NCBI GenBank assembly: GCA_016841565.1
Contig: JAENYX010000024.1
Location: 1 to 40,683 of the forward strand
Source: Clostridium thermobutyricum
Lineage (GTDB): Bacteria > Bacillota > Clostridia > Ch29
Reading direction: 5' to 3'
DNA length: 40,683 bases
Positions 23,851-31,321 of the stretch are shown here, in pieces. Made by a program: the position numbers and the translations under genes. Position 1 is the stretch's first letter. The number at the start of each line of letters is the position of its first letter. Below the pieces are notes generated by a model that was not told the DNA's origin, searched no databases, and was given only the letters and a program-made list of their open reading frames with translations.

Positions 23851-24711
23851 CTACCGTAATAGATATGGCTTTAGCTTTTCTAAAACCGTATTCAGCCTGT
23901 CGGCATTCTTCAGGTACATCAACTTGGCTTGCTGGTTTTCAGTTTCAAGTGAAAAGGCAGCTAGGTCGGCCTGGCTTTTCTCGAGACTTGCGTACAGCAA
24001 TTCCTTTACCTTTGCCTGGGACAGCTGCACGGCATCATCAAAAAGGTCCAGATACAATTCCCCTGAAGAATCCACCTGCCCGATGAATACATTCTCCAGG
24101 GCTACACCTGTTTTCTCCAGTTCGCTTCTCACCCAGCGCCTGTTTAGCCCCAGGTTGGCCAGCGGCTCATCGAGGATATTCCCATCCAGGATAACTGTCT
24201 GTGTTTCGCTCCTGGGTGCAACCTTCAATTCAAGATCGTGAGGTGATACCGGTCTTTTATCCGATTTCAGCAGCACATTTATCTCTCCGGTGGTTTCCAG
24301 CAGAGCAAACTCCACATCGGCCAGGTCAAATACATTTTTAGTCCTCAGTTCCCTGAGCAGTTCTTCCCCGGTAAGTCTTGCCCGACTTAGGTTCTCTTCC
24401 ATTACCTTGCCCTGTTTTATTAAAACAGTCTCCTTACCGCTCACCAAATCATGAACAGCCTTGCTTTTTAACGCGAGGTAGTCAAGTACAATGGCAAGCG
24501 CCGCCCATGCCCCGAGAGCTATCACGCCATAGACAACGTTTGTAATGATATTTACCGAGATAAGCGCCACTATCAATGAAATAACGGTATATACAACAAA
24601 GTAAAAAGGTGTTATCCTTGATGGATGACGCTTTCCCATAATCCTTATCATTACCAGTACGACAAAAAATAAGACGGAGGATCTAATCAGAATATTCAGC
24701 CAGCCCTGCAT
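23851..24711 (-). CDS. DUF421 (YetF-like) membrane protein fused to a DUF1657-like tail
   Basis: A 286-residue protein: three N-terminal helices with RIMGKRHPSRITPFYFVVYT, a cytoplasmic DUF421 domain (VLIKQGKVMEENLSRARLTGEELLRELRTKNVFDLADVEFALLE), and a C-terminal helical stretch LEKSQADLAAFSLETENQQAKLMYLKNADRLN. The tail matches the DUF1657 protein at 21750 (MKTFAIETQDQQAKQTFQNLA). This fusion is the second gene of the published spoVA2mob operon. It sits 13 nt upstream of spoVAC, so the operon is tight. Its role in spores is not known in detail. Confidence 0.85.
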   Translation of the reverse strand: MQGWLNILIRSSVLFFVVLVMIRIMGKRHPSRITPFYFVVYTVISLIVALISVNIITNVVYGVIALGAWAALAIVLDYLALKSKAVHDLVSGKETVLIKQGKVMEENLSRARLTGEELLRELRTKNVFDLADVEFALLETTGEINVLLKSDKRPVSPHDLELKVAPRSETQTVILDGNILDEPLANLGLNRRWVRSELEKTGVALENVFIGQVDSSGELYLDLFDDAVQLSQAKVKELLYASLEKSQADLAAFSLETENQQAKLMYLKNADRLNTVLEKLKPYLLR

Positions 24712-24723
24712 ACAACCTCTCCC

Positions 24724-24930
24724 CTAATTGCCTTTGTATTGTGGTTCCTGTGATTCTAAAACCCGTAGCCTGTCCTCTAAATCCTTTATTATACCCTCGG
24801 TATCAACCAGCGCCTGGTTAAAGACAGCCTTTGTGCCTTCGTCCCCCGACCTGGCCCAGTAAAGCTTCATTGTACCATGGGATCCCCTTAAATCGGCCAG
24901 TGTTTGTTTTACTTTCGAACCCACTGTCAT
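24724..24930 (-). CDS. DUF1657 domain protein (first gene of spoVA-type operon)
   Basis: A 68-residue protein starting MTVGSKVKQTLADLRGSHGT and ending LESQEPQYKGN, all helical; it is a paralogue of the product at 21750. GGAGGTTGATGATCC precedes the ATG. It opens the operon. Upstream, GCATG near 25003-25007 (minus strand) resembles a sigma-G -35 box, but I see no convincing -10, so the spore-specific promoter is not assigned. Confidence 0.85.
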   Translation of the reverse strand: MTVGSKVKQTLADLRGSHGTMKLYWARSGDEGTKAVFNQALVDTEGIIKDLEDRLRVLESQEPQYKGN

Positions 24931-25155
24931 GGATCATCAACCTCCCTTTCATTATTCTTACATATACTCACAGTTTAATTCATAGCACCCCTTGGAAATA
25001 CCATGCAAAATTTGCCTTGTTCCACTTCCGGATATCGATACCAATAACAAAAACCCTAAAACATGCATAGCAACGGCAAATCTTCACAGACTAATTATGC
25101 CTGACTGTTAACATTGTTAATTGTCTAACGGAATATCCCGATTGGAGGTATTAAT

Positions 25156-25875
25156 TTGTCCATAATTCTGGTAGTTATAATACGCTCTCTGATAGCTTTC
25201 CTGGTCCTTCTGGTTTTGGTCAGGCTTATGGGTAAACAGCAGGTATCCGAGCTCACCTTTTTTGACTATATAGTTGGCATAACAATAGGTTCAATAGCCT
25301 CCACCCTTTCGGTACAGGTCAATCAAAACACGCTGGCCACACTTGTGGGAATGTCGGTATGGACCATACTCCCGATAATTCTTGCTTACTTAAGCCTGCA
25401 TAATGTATGGATTCGCAAAGTGGTGGAAGGGGAAGCCACCGTGGTAATTGAAAACGGCAAAATTCTCGAACAAAACCTGGCAAAAATACGGCTTACCATA
25501 GACGACCTGATATCAGAACTGAGATTAAAAAATGTGTTCAATATAGAAGAGGTTGAGTTTGCACTGTTTGAGGCCAATGGAAGACTGAGTGTGCTAAAGA
25601 AGAGCCAGCAGCAGCCCGTGACGCCCAAGGATGCCGGGCTGGCGACCGACTATATGGGGCTGCCTACAAATCTGATATCTGATGGAATACTGCTTGAGGA
25701 TGCACTAAACTCTCTTAAACTCACCAAAGCATGGCTATATCACCAATTGGGCAAACAGAATATCACCGACATCTCCCAGGTTTCCCTTGCCCAACTCGGC
25801 ACCAACGGAAACCTCTATGTCGACCTTAAAGGGGATAAGCCTTACATGATAATCCCGACCAATCATCAAAAATGA
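25156..25875 (+). CDS. DUF421 (YetF-like) membrane protein
   Basis: A 239-residue DUF421 protein: N-terminal helices with LVRLMGKQQVSELTFFDYIVGITIGSIAS, then a cytoplasmic domain VVIENGKILEQNLAKIRLTIDDLISELRLKNVFNIEEVEFALFE. Unlike the gene at 23851 it has no DUF1657 tail. The TTG start at 25156 has GGAGGT 6 nt before. It is divergent from the spoVA-type operon and starts a + strand unit with DUF4363 and a membrane protein; a spore role is likely but inferred. Confidence 0.88.
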   Translation: MSIILVVIIRSLIAFLVLLVLVRLMGKQQVSELTFFDYIVGITIGSIASTLSVQVNQNTLATLVGMSVWTILPIILAYLSLHNVWIRKVVEGEATVVIENGKILEQNLAKIRLTIDDLISELRLKNVFNIEEVEFALFEANGRLSVLKKSQQQPVTPKDAGLATDYMGLPTNLISDGILLEDALNSLKLTKAWLYHQLGKQNITDISQVSLAQLGTNGNLYVDLKGDKPYMIIPTNHQK

Positions 25876-25888
25876 GGAGGCTTATAAA

Positions 25889-26248
25889 ATGAAAAGGAAT
25901 GCTTTGCTGTTAACCTCTGTCCTTATTTTTAGCATACTGCTTTGCTCCTGCGCCGCTCTTCGCAGACCCATCGACAGCCGCAGCGGCTTTTCAAACCATC
26001 TCAGGACCATTGAGACCAACATACGCAGCGGAGATTGGGGCGGTGCTCTGGACAGCCTGGAAGAATCAAAAAAAACATGGAAGGATATCAAACCGTACCT
26101 TCAGCTTGACATCGACCACGATTATGTTAATGATATAGAAGCCAGCTTCACCCTCCTTGGGGGCTATATTGAAACACAGGAAAAGTCCCATTCCCTTGCG
26201 CTCATTCTGCTGATACAGGACATATGGGAAAACATAGGGTCAATGTAA
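25889..26248 (+). CDS. DUF4363 family lipoprotein
   Basis: A 119-residue lipoprotein: lipobox LLCSC, then a helical mature part (FSNHLRTIETNIRSGDWGGALDSLEESKKTWKDIKPYLQ ... HDYVNDIEASFTLLGGYI). I recognise the DUF4363 pattern (IxxxDWxxAxxxLxxxKxxWxxI). It lies 13 nt after the DUF421 gene, a frequent partner. Function unknown; membrane-associated. Confidence 0.8.
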   Translation: MKRNALLLTSVLIFSILLCSCAALRRPIDSRSGFSNHLRTIETNIRSGDWGGALDSLEESKKTWKDIKPYLQLDIDHDYVNDIEASFTLLGGYIETQEKSHSLALILLIQDIWENIGSM

Positions 26249-26316
26249 AAAAACGTTTGAGGGAGGATACCCGGAACTTATCCAGAATAAGATGATAATG
26301 AAAGGAGATGTTAGCC

Positions 26317-26661
26317 ATGAGCCGGGAGGTCAAAAAAAGCATTAATGGTGAAAAGAACAGCTCGGTTATAGGTGTGATATGCACAATAATAGCCATATCC
26401 AGCCTGGGCATGGCAGTTCTTATATACAACGACCAGGAGGCTTCACTGATACTGGCCATGATTCTTCCAGTCCTGTGCCTTATCAACATCATACTGGCTG
26501 TTGTTGGTTTGTATCGCAGGGATACCCAAAAGGCACTTCCCCTTTTTGGGCTGATAATAACCATATCCATAATGGGTTTTCTCATGTTCCACCTGTATGT
26601 AGTATTGAGCGAAGCAAGAAGGCTGTTCCCCGATATTTCGGGTTGGACAATACCGCTATAG
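26317..26661 (+). CDS. Three-helix membrane protein (DUF6142-like)
   Basis: A 114-residue protein: basic start (MSREVKKSINGEKNSS) and three membrane helices (GVICTIIAISSLGMAVLIY, ASLILAMILPVLCLINIILAVVGLY, LPLFGLIITISIMGFLMFHLY) with GLYRRDTQK between the second and third. The pattern resembles DUF6142 proteins, a comparison from memory. The ATG at 26317 is chosen for AAAGGAGATG. Last gene of the + strand unit. Confidence 0.65.
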   Translation: MSREVKKSINGEKNSSVIGVICTIIAISSLGMAVLIYNDQEASLILAMILPVLCLINIILAVVGLYRRDTQKALPLFGLIITISIMGFLMFHLYVVLSEARRLFPDISGWTIPL

Positions 26662-26760
26662 AACTACTCTGCAAACCTTCGGCCAATATTTATATGCACT
26701 CTGTACATGTTTCAGCATTACCGTATTTTACTGTCCTTTCATTGTTTTTTGAACCTGTCA

Positions 26761-26784
26761 GGGATAGAATTAATACTCTATCCC
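26761..26784. terminator. Hairpin between facing genes
   Basis: GGGATAGA (26761-26768) and TCTATCCC (26777-26784) form a perfect stem with an 8-nt loop, extended by ACC/GGT on the outside. It overlaps the stop codon of the minus-strand permease gene. A short ATTTT follows on the + strand. Confidence 0.65.
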
Positions 26785-27315
26785 GGTATTTTCACTGTGT
26801 TTGGCAAATATCTGCTGCTTTTCAGACTTGGAGACAAGCCTGTCTATCAACCAGGCTATAAACAATGTACCTGTCAGACTCAATATCCACCTGGTTACGG
26901 CAAAAACATATCCCAGGGAAGCCATTTCAAACAGAAACATTGGTATTTTCATTGTAGACCACGCACCTATGAATACAAGGATATTTGTAAATTTTGCTCC
27001 TTTCTTAATCATTATGGCTGCAATAGGAAAGGCCGCGTAAAGAGGCCCCGCCGCCGCCGCACCAAGAAGAATGCCAAGCAGCACTCCCGTAATACCGGAT
27101 TTTTCCCCCATATATTTTATAACTTTTTCCCTGGGTACCCAAACATCCATAAGACCAATAAGCAGAAATATTGGTGGTATTACGCCCAGCATCTGGGCAA
27201 AATTCATGCCGGTGTTTTTATATACCTGCACACCAAGGTCTGGACTCTTTAGAAGTATCAGAACATCAATTACCATTACAATTATAAACAACAAATAAGG
27301 CTTAAGCTTTTTCAT
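26770..27315 (-). CDS. Half-size permease, C-terminal-type subunit
   Basis: A 181-residue membrane protein with about five helices and the signature GVLLGILLGAAAAGPLYAAFPIA followed by IMIKKGAKFTNILVFIGAWSTMKIPMFLFE. This is the core of the DUF318/ArsP-like permease superfamily, normally about twice this length in one chain. Its partner at 27312-27791 is the other half, with a 4-nt overlap (ATGA), so the two probably form one transporter. The substrate is unknown; arsenic relevance is only suggested by the neighbours acr3 and arsR. Confidence 0.8.
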   Translation of the reverse strand: MKKLKPYLLFIIVMVIDVLILLKSPDLGVQVYKNTGMNFAQMLGVIPPIFLLIGLMDVWVPREKVIKYMGEKSGITGVLLGILLGAAAAGPLYAAFPIAAIMIKKGAKFTNILVFIGAWSTMKIPMFLFEMASLGYVFAVTRWILSLTGTLFIAWLIDRLVSKSEKQQIFAKHSENTGIEY

Positions 27316-27791
27316 GATATCACCATCCCGATAATTAGTGCAACTGCAAAGGAAAACATGTAGCTTAAGACATTACGAAGCAAGGTTACCCTTTTACCGA
27401 AGTATTCTACTTCAAGCGGAACAGTTACTACCCCCACCATCATAAGGGTTGATACAAATACGGCTATTTGGGTTATTCCGGCTCCCTTTTCAAGCAGAGA
27501 AGCTGACAGCGGAAAAGCTATAAACCCGGGTATCAGGGTTATAGCCCCTATAACCGAAGTTATAAACATCCCCAAAAGTCCGGTACTGCTTCCTATAAAC
27601 CTTGAGATGGTATCCGGTGATAGAATGGTAAGCGCCAGCCCCATAAGGGCAAGCACCCCTGCAAAGGCAGGGAATATGTTAAGAAAGGACTTCCAGGCCT
27701 TTTTCAGAGCCATCTTCGTTTTGCTTTTATCCTTAATATAGGAAAACAACAGGAACGAGAGTGCAAAAACATATAAAGCCGCCTCAAACAA
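27312..27791 (-). CDS. Half-size permease, N-terminal-type subunit
   Basis: A 159-residue membrane protein with about four helices: MFEAALYVFALSFLLFSYI, then FPAFAGVLALMGLALTIL and GMFITSVIGAITLIPGFIAFPLSASLLEKGAGITQIAVFVSTLMMVGVVTVPLE. The last stretch parallels the signature of its partner gene at 26770, as in the two halves of DUF318 permeases. Starts at TTG 27791 after AAAGGAGGAAG. The PadR regulator gene is 29 nt upstream, so the three form an operon. Confidence 0.8.
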   Translation of the reverse strand: MFEAALYVFALSFLLFSYIKDKSKTKMALKKAWKSFLNIFPAFAGVLALMGLALTILSPDTISRFIGSSTGLLGMFITSVIGAITLIPGFIAFPLSASLLEKGAGITQIAVFVSTLMMVGVVTVPLEVEYFGKRVTLLRNVLSYMFSFAVALIIGMVIS

Positions 27792-27820
27792 ATTTTCTTC
27801 CTCCTTTAATGCTTAATAAT

Positions 27821-28204
27821 CTATTGATGTTCTTGGTTAAAGCTTTGCTCATATCTATCAAGAAAATGTTTAAGCTTTTTCATATTGTCCCGGATATGCG
27901 ACGACCAGACGTGTATCTGCTTTATACCTCCGGGCGTAACCTTATAAAGTCTCTTTGCGGGTCCGGCACCTTCTGTTTCCCACTCGGATTCCACGCTGCC
28001 CTCTTCCTCCAGCTTACGGAGGTTCCTATATACCAGTCCCGGATCTGCCCCCTCCCCGAACCCAAACTGCTTAAGGGTCTCCATCAGTTCATAACCGTGA
28101 GCGGGTTTTTCATACAAAAGGAGGAGCATACAGGGCTGTATAAAACGCTCCATCCTTGGCCCCTGGCATTTGCAAAAATGTTTTCCTCTGCCATGACCGC
28201 ACAT
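27821..28204 (-). CDS. PadR-family regulator with Cys-rich N-terminus
   Basis: A 127-residue winged-helix regulator of the PadR family: IQPCMLLLLYEKPAHGYELMETLKQFGFG, DPGLVYRNLRKLEEEGSVESEWE and the wing GPAKRLYKVTPGG. The N-terminus MCGHGRGKHFCKCQG holds three Cys and two His in 12 residues, a possible metal site. I start at ATG 28204 because GGAGGTGA is 5 nt before; a GTG 15 nt earlier lies in that site. Likely controls itself and the split permease. Confidence 0.88.
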   Translation of the reverse strand: MCGHGRGKHFCKCQGPRMERFIQPCMLLLLYEKPAHGYELMETLKQFGFGEGADPGLVYRNLRKLEEEGSVESEWETEGAGPAKRLYKVTPGGIKQIHVWSSHIRDNMKKLKHFLDRYEQSFNQEHQ

Positions 28205-28618
28205 TTGCTTCACCTCCACTTATCGTTAATAAACCTGCTATTTTAAGTCCAAGTATATATGTTATTGTCATATATATGTTCCATATTTAATAATAGCATA
28301 GCACCCGTTTCACTGCAACAATAAATTTAAAAGGAACCACAATAGTCCTATTTTACTATTAAATCACTATATACAAAAGCAAATACAGGGACCATACTGA
28401 AACACCGTACATTGGGAAACCTAATTTGGTAAACACCTATTAATTTTATCACTACCTATTGATATTCATGCAGTTATATAATAATATACGTTACATAGAC
28501 CGCTATCTATATGTATAGGATCTTTGCCGATTAAACCATGCCCGGACTGAAGGCCCTATCGTCAGCGCCCGGTCAAAATCATTAAACAATCAGTAAAAAG
28601 AGAAAGGAGCATAAAAAC
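28205..28618. other. Intergenic region between PadR operon and acr3
   Basis: This 414-nt gap holds divergent promoter DNA for the PadR/permease operon and acr3. Besides the inverted repeat at 28254-28276 it is AT-rich with several TATATA stretches near 28470-28520 but no gene. AGAAAGGAG ends it as the acr3 ribosome binding site. Confidence 0.5.
28254..28276. promoter_or_regulatory. Inverted repeat, likely PadR operator
   Basis: TATATATG-TTATTGT-CATATATA: two perfect 8-bp half-sites 7 nt apart, 50 nt upstream of the padR start. The ATGT/ACAT-type core and position suit a self-regulating PadR protein. Function inferred. Confidence 0.5.
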
Positions 28619-29692
28619 ATGAACAACCAAAACCGCCAAGACCAAAGTAACGGCTTAGGCTTTTTTGAGAAATACCTCACCCTGTGGGTTGCATTGTGCA
28701 TTGCAGCAGGCGTTATCATAGGCCAGGTATTACCGGCAATCCCCCAAACCCTGAGCAGATTTGAGTATGCAAATGTATCCATACCTGTAGCCGTACTTAT
28801 TTGGCTTATGATTTATCCCATGATGCTGAAAATTGACTTTTCCAGTATTGTAAGGGCAACAAAGAAACCCAAGGGTTTGACGGTAACCTGTGTAACCAAC
28901 TGGCTCATCAAGCCCTTTACCATGTATCTGATAGCAGCGTTTTTTCTGAAAGTTGTCTTTAGGCCCTGGATTGGAGCCGATCTTGCCACCGACTACCTGG
29001 CAGGCGCAGTACTGCTGGGAGCAGCTCCGTGTACGGCTATGGTATTCGTTTGGAGTCATTTGACGGATGGAGACCCTGCTTATACCCTGGTACAGGTGGC
29101 AGTGAATGACCTGATCCTGCTGGTTGCATTTACCCCCATCGTTGCATTTTTGCTGGGAGTAAGCAATGTACCGGTACCCTACGATACATTGTTCCTGTCG
29201 GTGGTCCTGTTTGTTGTAATCCCGCTGGCCGGCGGATATATATCCAGGAAGTATGTCATTAACCGCAAAGGTATTGAGTACTTTAATAATGTGTTCATTA
29301 AAAAGTTCAATAATACTACAATTGCCGGACTGCTTCTCACTCTGGTCATCATCTTCTCCTTCCAGGGAGAGATTATCCTGGGCAATCCCGTTCATATAGG
29401 CCTTATCGCAATCCCTCTTATTATCCAGACATTCTTTATATTTTTTATTGCTTACTTCTGGTCCAGGGCATGGAAGCTTAAGCATAACATAGCCGCACCT
29501 GCTGCAATGATTGGCGCCAGCAACTTCTTTGAACTTGCTGTGGCCGTTGCAATATCCCTCTTCGGGTTGGAATCGGGAGCCACCCTGGCCACTGTGGTGG
29601 GAGTACTGGTAGAGGTTCCCGTAATGCTGGGCCTTGTAAGAATTGCCAACAGAACAAGGCACTGGTTCCCGCAGCAGTCTACACAAAGCTAG
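28619..29692 (+). CDS. acr3: Arsenite efflux pump, ACR3 family
   Basis: A 357-residue membrane protein with about ten helices, the usual ACR3 length. Characteristic parts are VAVLIWLMIYPMMLKIDF, GAAPCTAMVFVWSHLTDGDPAYTL (the essential Cys, here Cys138) and AAPAAMIGASNFFELAVAVAISLFGLESG. It exports arsenite (and perhaps antimonite) using the proton gradient. AAAGGAG precedes the ATG by 8 nt. The arsR-type gene follows 105 nt downstream, an order opposite to the commonest ars operons. Confidence 0.93.
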   Translation: MNNQNRQDQSNGLGFFEKYLTLWVALCIAAGVIIGQVLPAIPQTLSRFEYANVSIPVAVLIWLMIYPMMLKIDFSSIVRATKKPKGLTVTCVTNWLIKPFTMYLIAAFFLKVVFRPWIGADLATDYLAGAVLLGAAPCTAMVFVWSHLTDGDPAYTLVQVAVNDLILLVAFTPIVAFLLGVSNVPVPYDTLFLSVVLFVVIPLAGGYISRKYVINRKGIEYFNNVFIKKFNNTTIAGLLLTLVIIFSFQGEIILGNPVHIGLIAIPLIIQTFFIFFIAYFWSRAWKLKHNIAAPAAMIGASNFFELAVAVAISLFGLESGATLATVVGVLVEVPVMLGLVRIANRTRHWFPQQSTQS

Positions 29693-29797
29693 CCTCCGGG
29701 ACACAGGTCAAAGCAGGCCGGGCGTGAAGCACTCCTATTGACAGCATGCGATACATGGCCTATTATGTAGGCAATCAATAATTTACGGGGTGATAGC

Positions 29798-30139
29798 ATG
29801 GATTATCTTATGGAAAAGCTAAAGGCACTGTGTGACGAAAACCGTCTCAAGATACTAAAAATGCTGGCAGACAGAGAGCTTTGCGCCTGCGACTTCATTG
29901 AAAACCTTGACCTGACCCAGCCTACCGTATCCCACCACCTCAAAGTCCTGGTGGAAAGCGGCATTATAGATTGTGAAAAGAGAGGCAAATGGAGTTTCTA
30001 CAAAACCAACTGTACTGAGCTCAAAAAGTTCATTAATGAACTGGACCGGCTGTCGTCTGTCCGACAGGAGGATATAAAGCTTTGCAAAACCGACTGCGAC
30101 GGCCACCGGGGAAGCCATTGCAGTAACCAGACACATTAA
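29798..30139 (+). CDS. arsR: ArsR-family metalloregulator
   Basis: A 113-residue ArsR/SmtB repressor. The winged-helix core is LCDENRLKILKMLADRELCACDFIENLDLTQPTVSHHLKVL; ELCACD (Cys29, Cys31) is the ELCxCD arsenite-binding site in the third helix. Extra Cys and His at the tail (LCKTDCDGHRGSHCSNQTH) might add a third ligand. It should repress acr3 until arsenite binds. GGGGTGATAGC precedes the ATG. Next gene starts 18 nt later. Confidence 0.92.
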   Translation: MDYLMEKLKALCDENRLKILKMLADRELCACDFIENLDLTQPTVSHHLKVLVESGIIDCEKRGKWSFYKTNCTELKKFINELDRLSSVRQEDIKLCKTDCDGHRGSHCSNQTH

Positions 30140-30157
30140 TAACCGGAGGTGGAACCC

Positions 30158-30865
30158 GTGATAACTGCGTTGATATCAGATATTCACGCAAACATTCATG
30201 CCCTGACCGCAGTCCTTGAAGACATTGAAAGAAGAGGCATCAAAAACATATACTGTCTGGGCGACCTGGTAGGATATATGCCTTTCCCCAATGAGGTCAT
30301 CCAACTTATAAGGGATAATGACATTAAAACCGTACAGGGCAATTACGACCAAAGCGTGGGTCAGGATCTGATGGCCTGCGGGTGCGATTACAGCAACCCC
30401 AAGGATATGGAGTTTGCCTCCCGCTCACTGCTCTGGACACAGGAAAACATCACCGCCCCGAACAAGAGGTTCCTGGAGCAGCTGCCGCCATTTCTTGAGT
30501 TGGATATCGAGAGAAGACTAGTACTGCTGGTACACGGGAGCCCCCGTAAGAATAATGAGTATCTGTATGAGAATTCTCAGGAATTAAAGGATACGGCGGC
30601 GGTGCTTAAAGCGGACATACTGATATGCGGCCACACCCACCTGCCCTATTACAAACTGCTTAACGGAAAGCATATAATAAACGCAGGAAGCGTAGGGAAA
30701 CCCAAGCATATGAATCCCAATGCTGCATACGTGGCAGCCGACATAACAAATACCGGCATAAGGGTGGAGATAGTCCAAGTACCCTATGATTATGAAAAGA
30801 CTGCCAGGGCTATTGAAGCAAGCTCCCTGCCCCATGAATTCTCACAGCTCATTCGCAGGGGATAG
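30158..30865 (+). CDS. Calcineurin-like metallophosphoesterase
   Basis: A 235-residue phosphoesterase with all family motifs: SDIHANIHAL (Asp, His), CLGDLVGY (GD), GNYDQ (GNxD), LVHGSPR and GHTHLPYYKL. It resembles YfcE/ApaH-type cytoplasmic phosphodiesterases. GTG 30158 is preferred because GGAGGTGG is 5 nt before it; a GTG at 30149 lies within. The substrate is unknown; it probably shares the acr3-arsR transcript. Confidence 0.88.
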   Translation: MITALISDIHANIHALTAVLEDIERRGIKNIYCLGDLVGYMPFPNEVIQLIRDNDIKTVQGNYDQSVGQDLMACGCDYSNPKDMEFASRSLLWTQENITAPNKRFLEQLPPFLELDIERRLVLLVHGSPRKNNEYLYENSQELKDTAAVLKADILICGHTHLPYYKLLNGKHIINAGSVGKPKHMNPNAAYVAADITNTGIRVEIVQVPYDYEKTARAIEASSLPHEFSQLIRRG

Positions 30866-30875
30866 CCCTTTTGCG

Positions 30876-30900
30876 GTGACAATGGACGGTTGTTTGTCAC
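30876..30900 (+). terminator. Hairpin after the phosphoesterase gene
   Basis: GTGACAA (30876-30882) pairs with TTGTCAC (30894-30900) around an 11-nt loop, followed by AAACATTTTTATT. It separates this unit from the next gene. Confidence 0.6.
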
Positions 30901-30943
30901 AAACATTTTTATTATCCCAATATGTCAAAGGGGGGAATAAACC

Positions 30944-31234
30944 GTGAGAAAAGCTAAGCTTGCATCAAAGTGGCTGAAAGATTATGCCTGGGGCAAATGG
31001 GATACCATGACAATAAAATTTGACTATATCATGAAGGGATGATGAAGCGTATTCCAAGGCCCATCGGTTTCGATGGGGAAACCAACGGATGCCGGAGACT
31101 ACACCGTCTTCCAAACCGACAGCATCACATTTTTCGTGGAGAACAAAATCCTTGAGGAATACCTTGCAGACGGAAAAATAGTATTCCACCTTGATCAGTA
31201 CGGGAGCTTTGAACTGGAGGTATCAGAGAACTAA
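30944..31234 (+). CDS. Candidate tandem-selenocysteine protein, HesB/YneR-like (UGA-UGA in frame)
   Basis: GTG 30944 (AGGGGGG 8 nt upstream) opens 96 codons ending at TAA 31232. Codons 33 and 34 are both TGA (31040-31045), and the frame continues in-frame with protein-like sequence: KG-UU-SVFQGPSVSMGKP, TDSITFFVENKILEEYLADG, FHLDQYGSFELEV. The layout matches small HesB/YneR-type proteins, whose RYGGCSTVQ motif has Cys at this very place. A bacterial SECIS-like hairpin follows at 31060-31077. Likely translated through both codons as Sec-Sec (or Sec with a neighbour); a twice-mutated pseudogene is the alternative. A strong terminator follows. The window has no selA, selB or selC to check. Confidence 0.75.
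31052..31080 (+). promoter_or_regulatory. Bacterial SECIS-like hairpin
   Basis: Directly after the two TGA codons, CCCATCG (31060-31066), loop GTTT (31067-31070) and CGATGGG (31071-31077) form a perfect 7-bp stem, extended by TTC/GAA outside a small internal loop. The loop begins with G, and 21 nt separate the second TGA from the loop. Both features agree with the known bacterial SECIS rules. Confidence 0.7.
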
Positions 31235-31238
31235 TATA

Positions 31239-31297
31239 AGAAAGAGACAGTGACCGGACTTACGGTTTGGGTACTGTCCCTTTCTGGGATATTTTTT
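31239..31297 (+). terminator. Rho-independent terminator after the candidate selenoprotein gene
   Basis: AGAAAGAGACAGTGACC pairs with GGGTACTGTCCCTTTCT (about 31239-31255 and 31269-31284, two mismatches), followed by GGGATATTTTTT. It marks an end of transcription just after the gene, evidence that the interrupted frame is a functional unit. Confidence 0.75.
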
Positions 31298-31321
31298 ATG
31301 TAAACTCCCGTCAACTACAGG

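Noticed and set aside
24931..25155. Sigma-G promoter for the spoVA-type operon
   Set aside because: GCATG-type -35 candidates exist on the minus strand, but the -10 spacing and sequence do not fit well enough to call.
26379..27252. Long + strand reading frames opposite or across the membrane protein and permease genes
   Set aside because: They run antisense to the permease or out of frame with the DUF6142-like gene. Their predicted products are low-complexity and Cys/Arg/His-rich without ribosome binding sites.
28730..29704. A 324-codon minus-strand frame across acr3
   Set aside because: It is antisense to a clear ACR3 gene and shows no family similarity.
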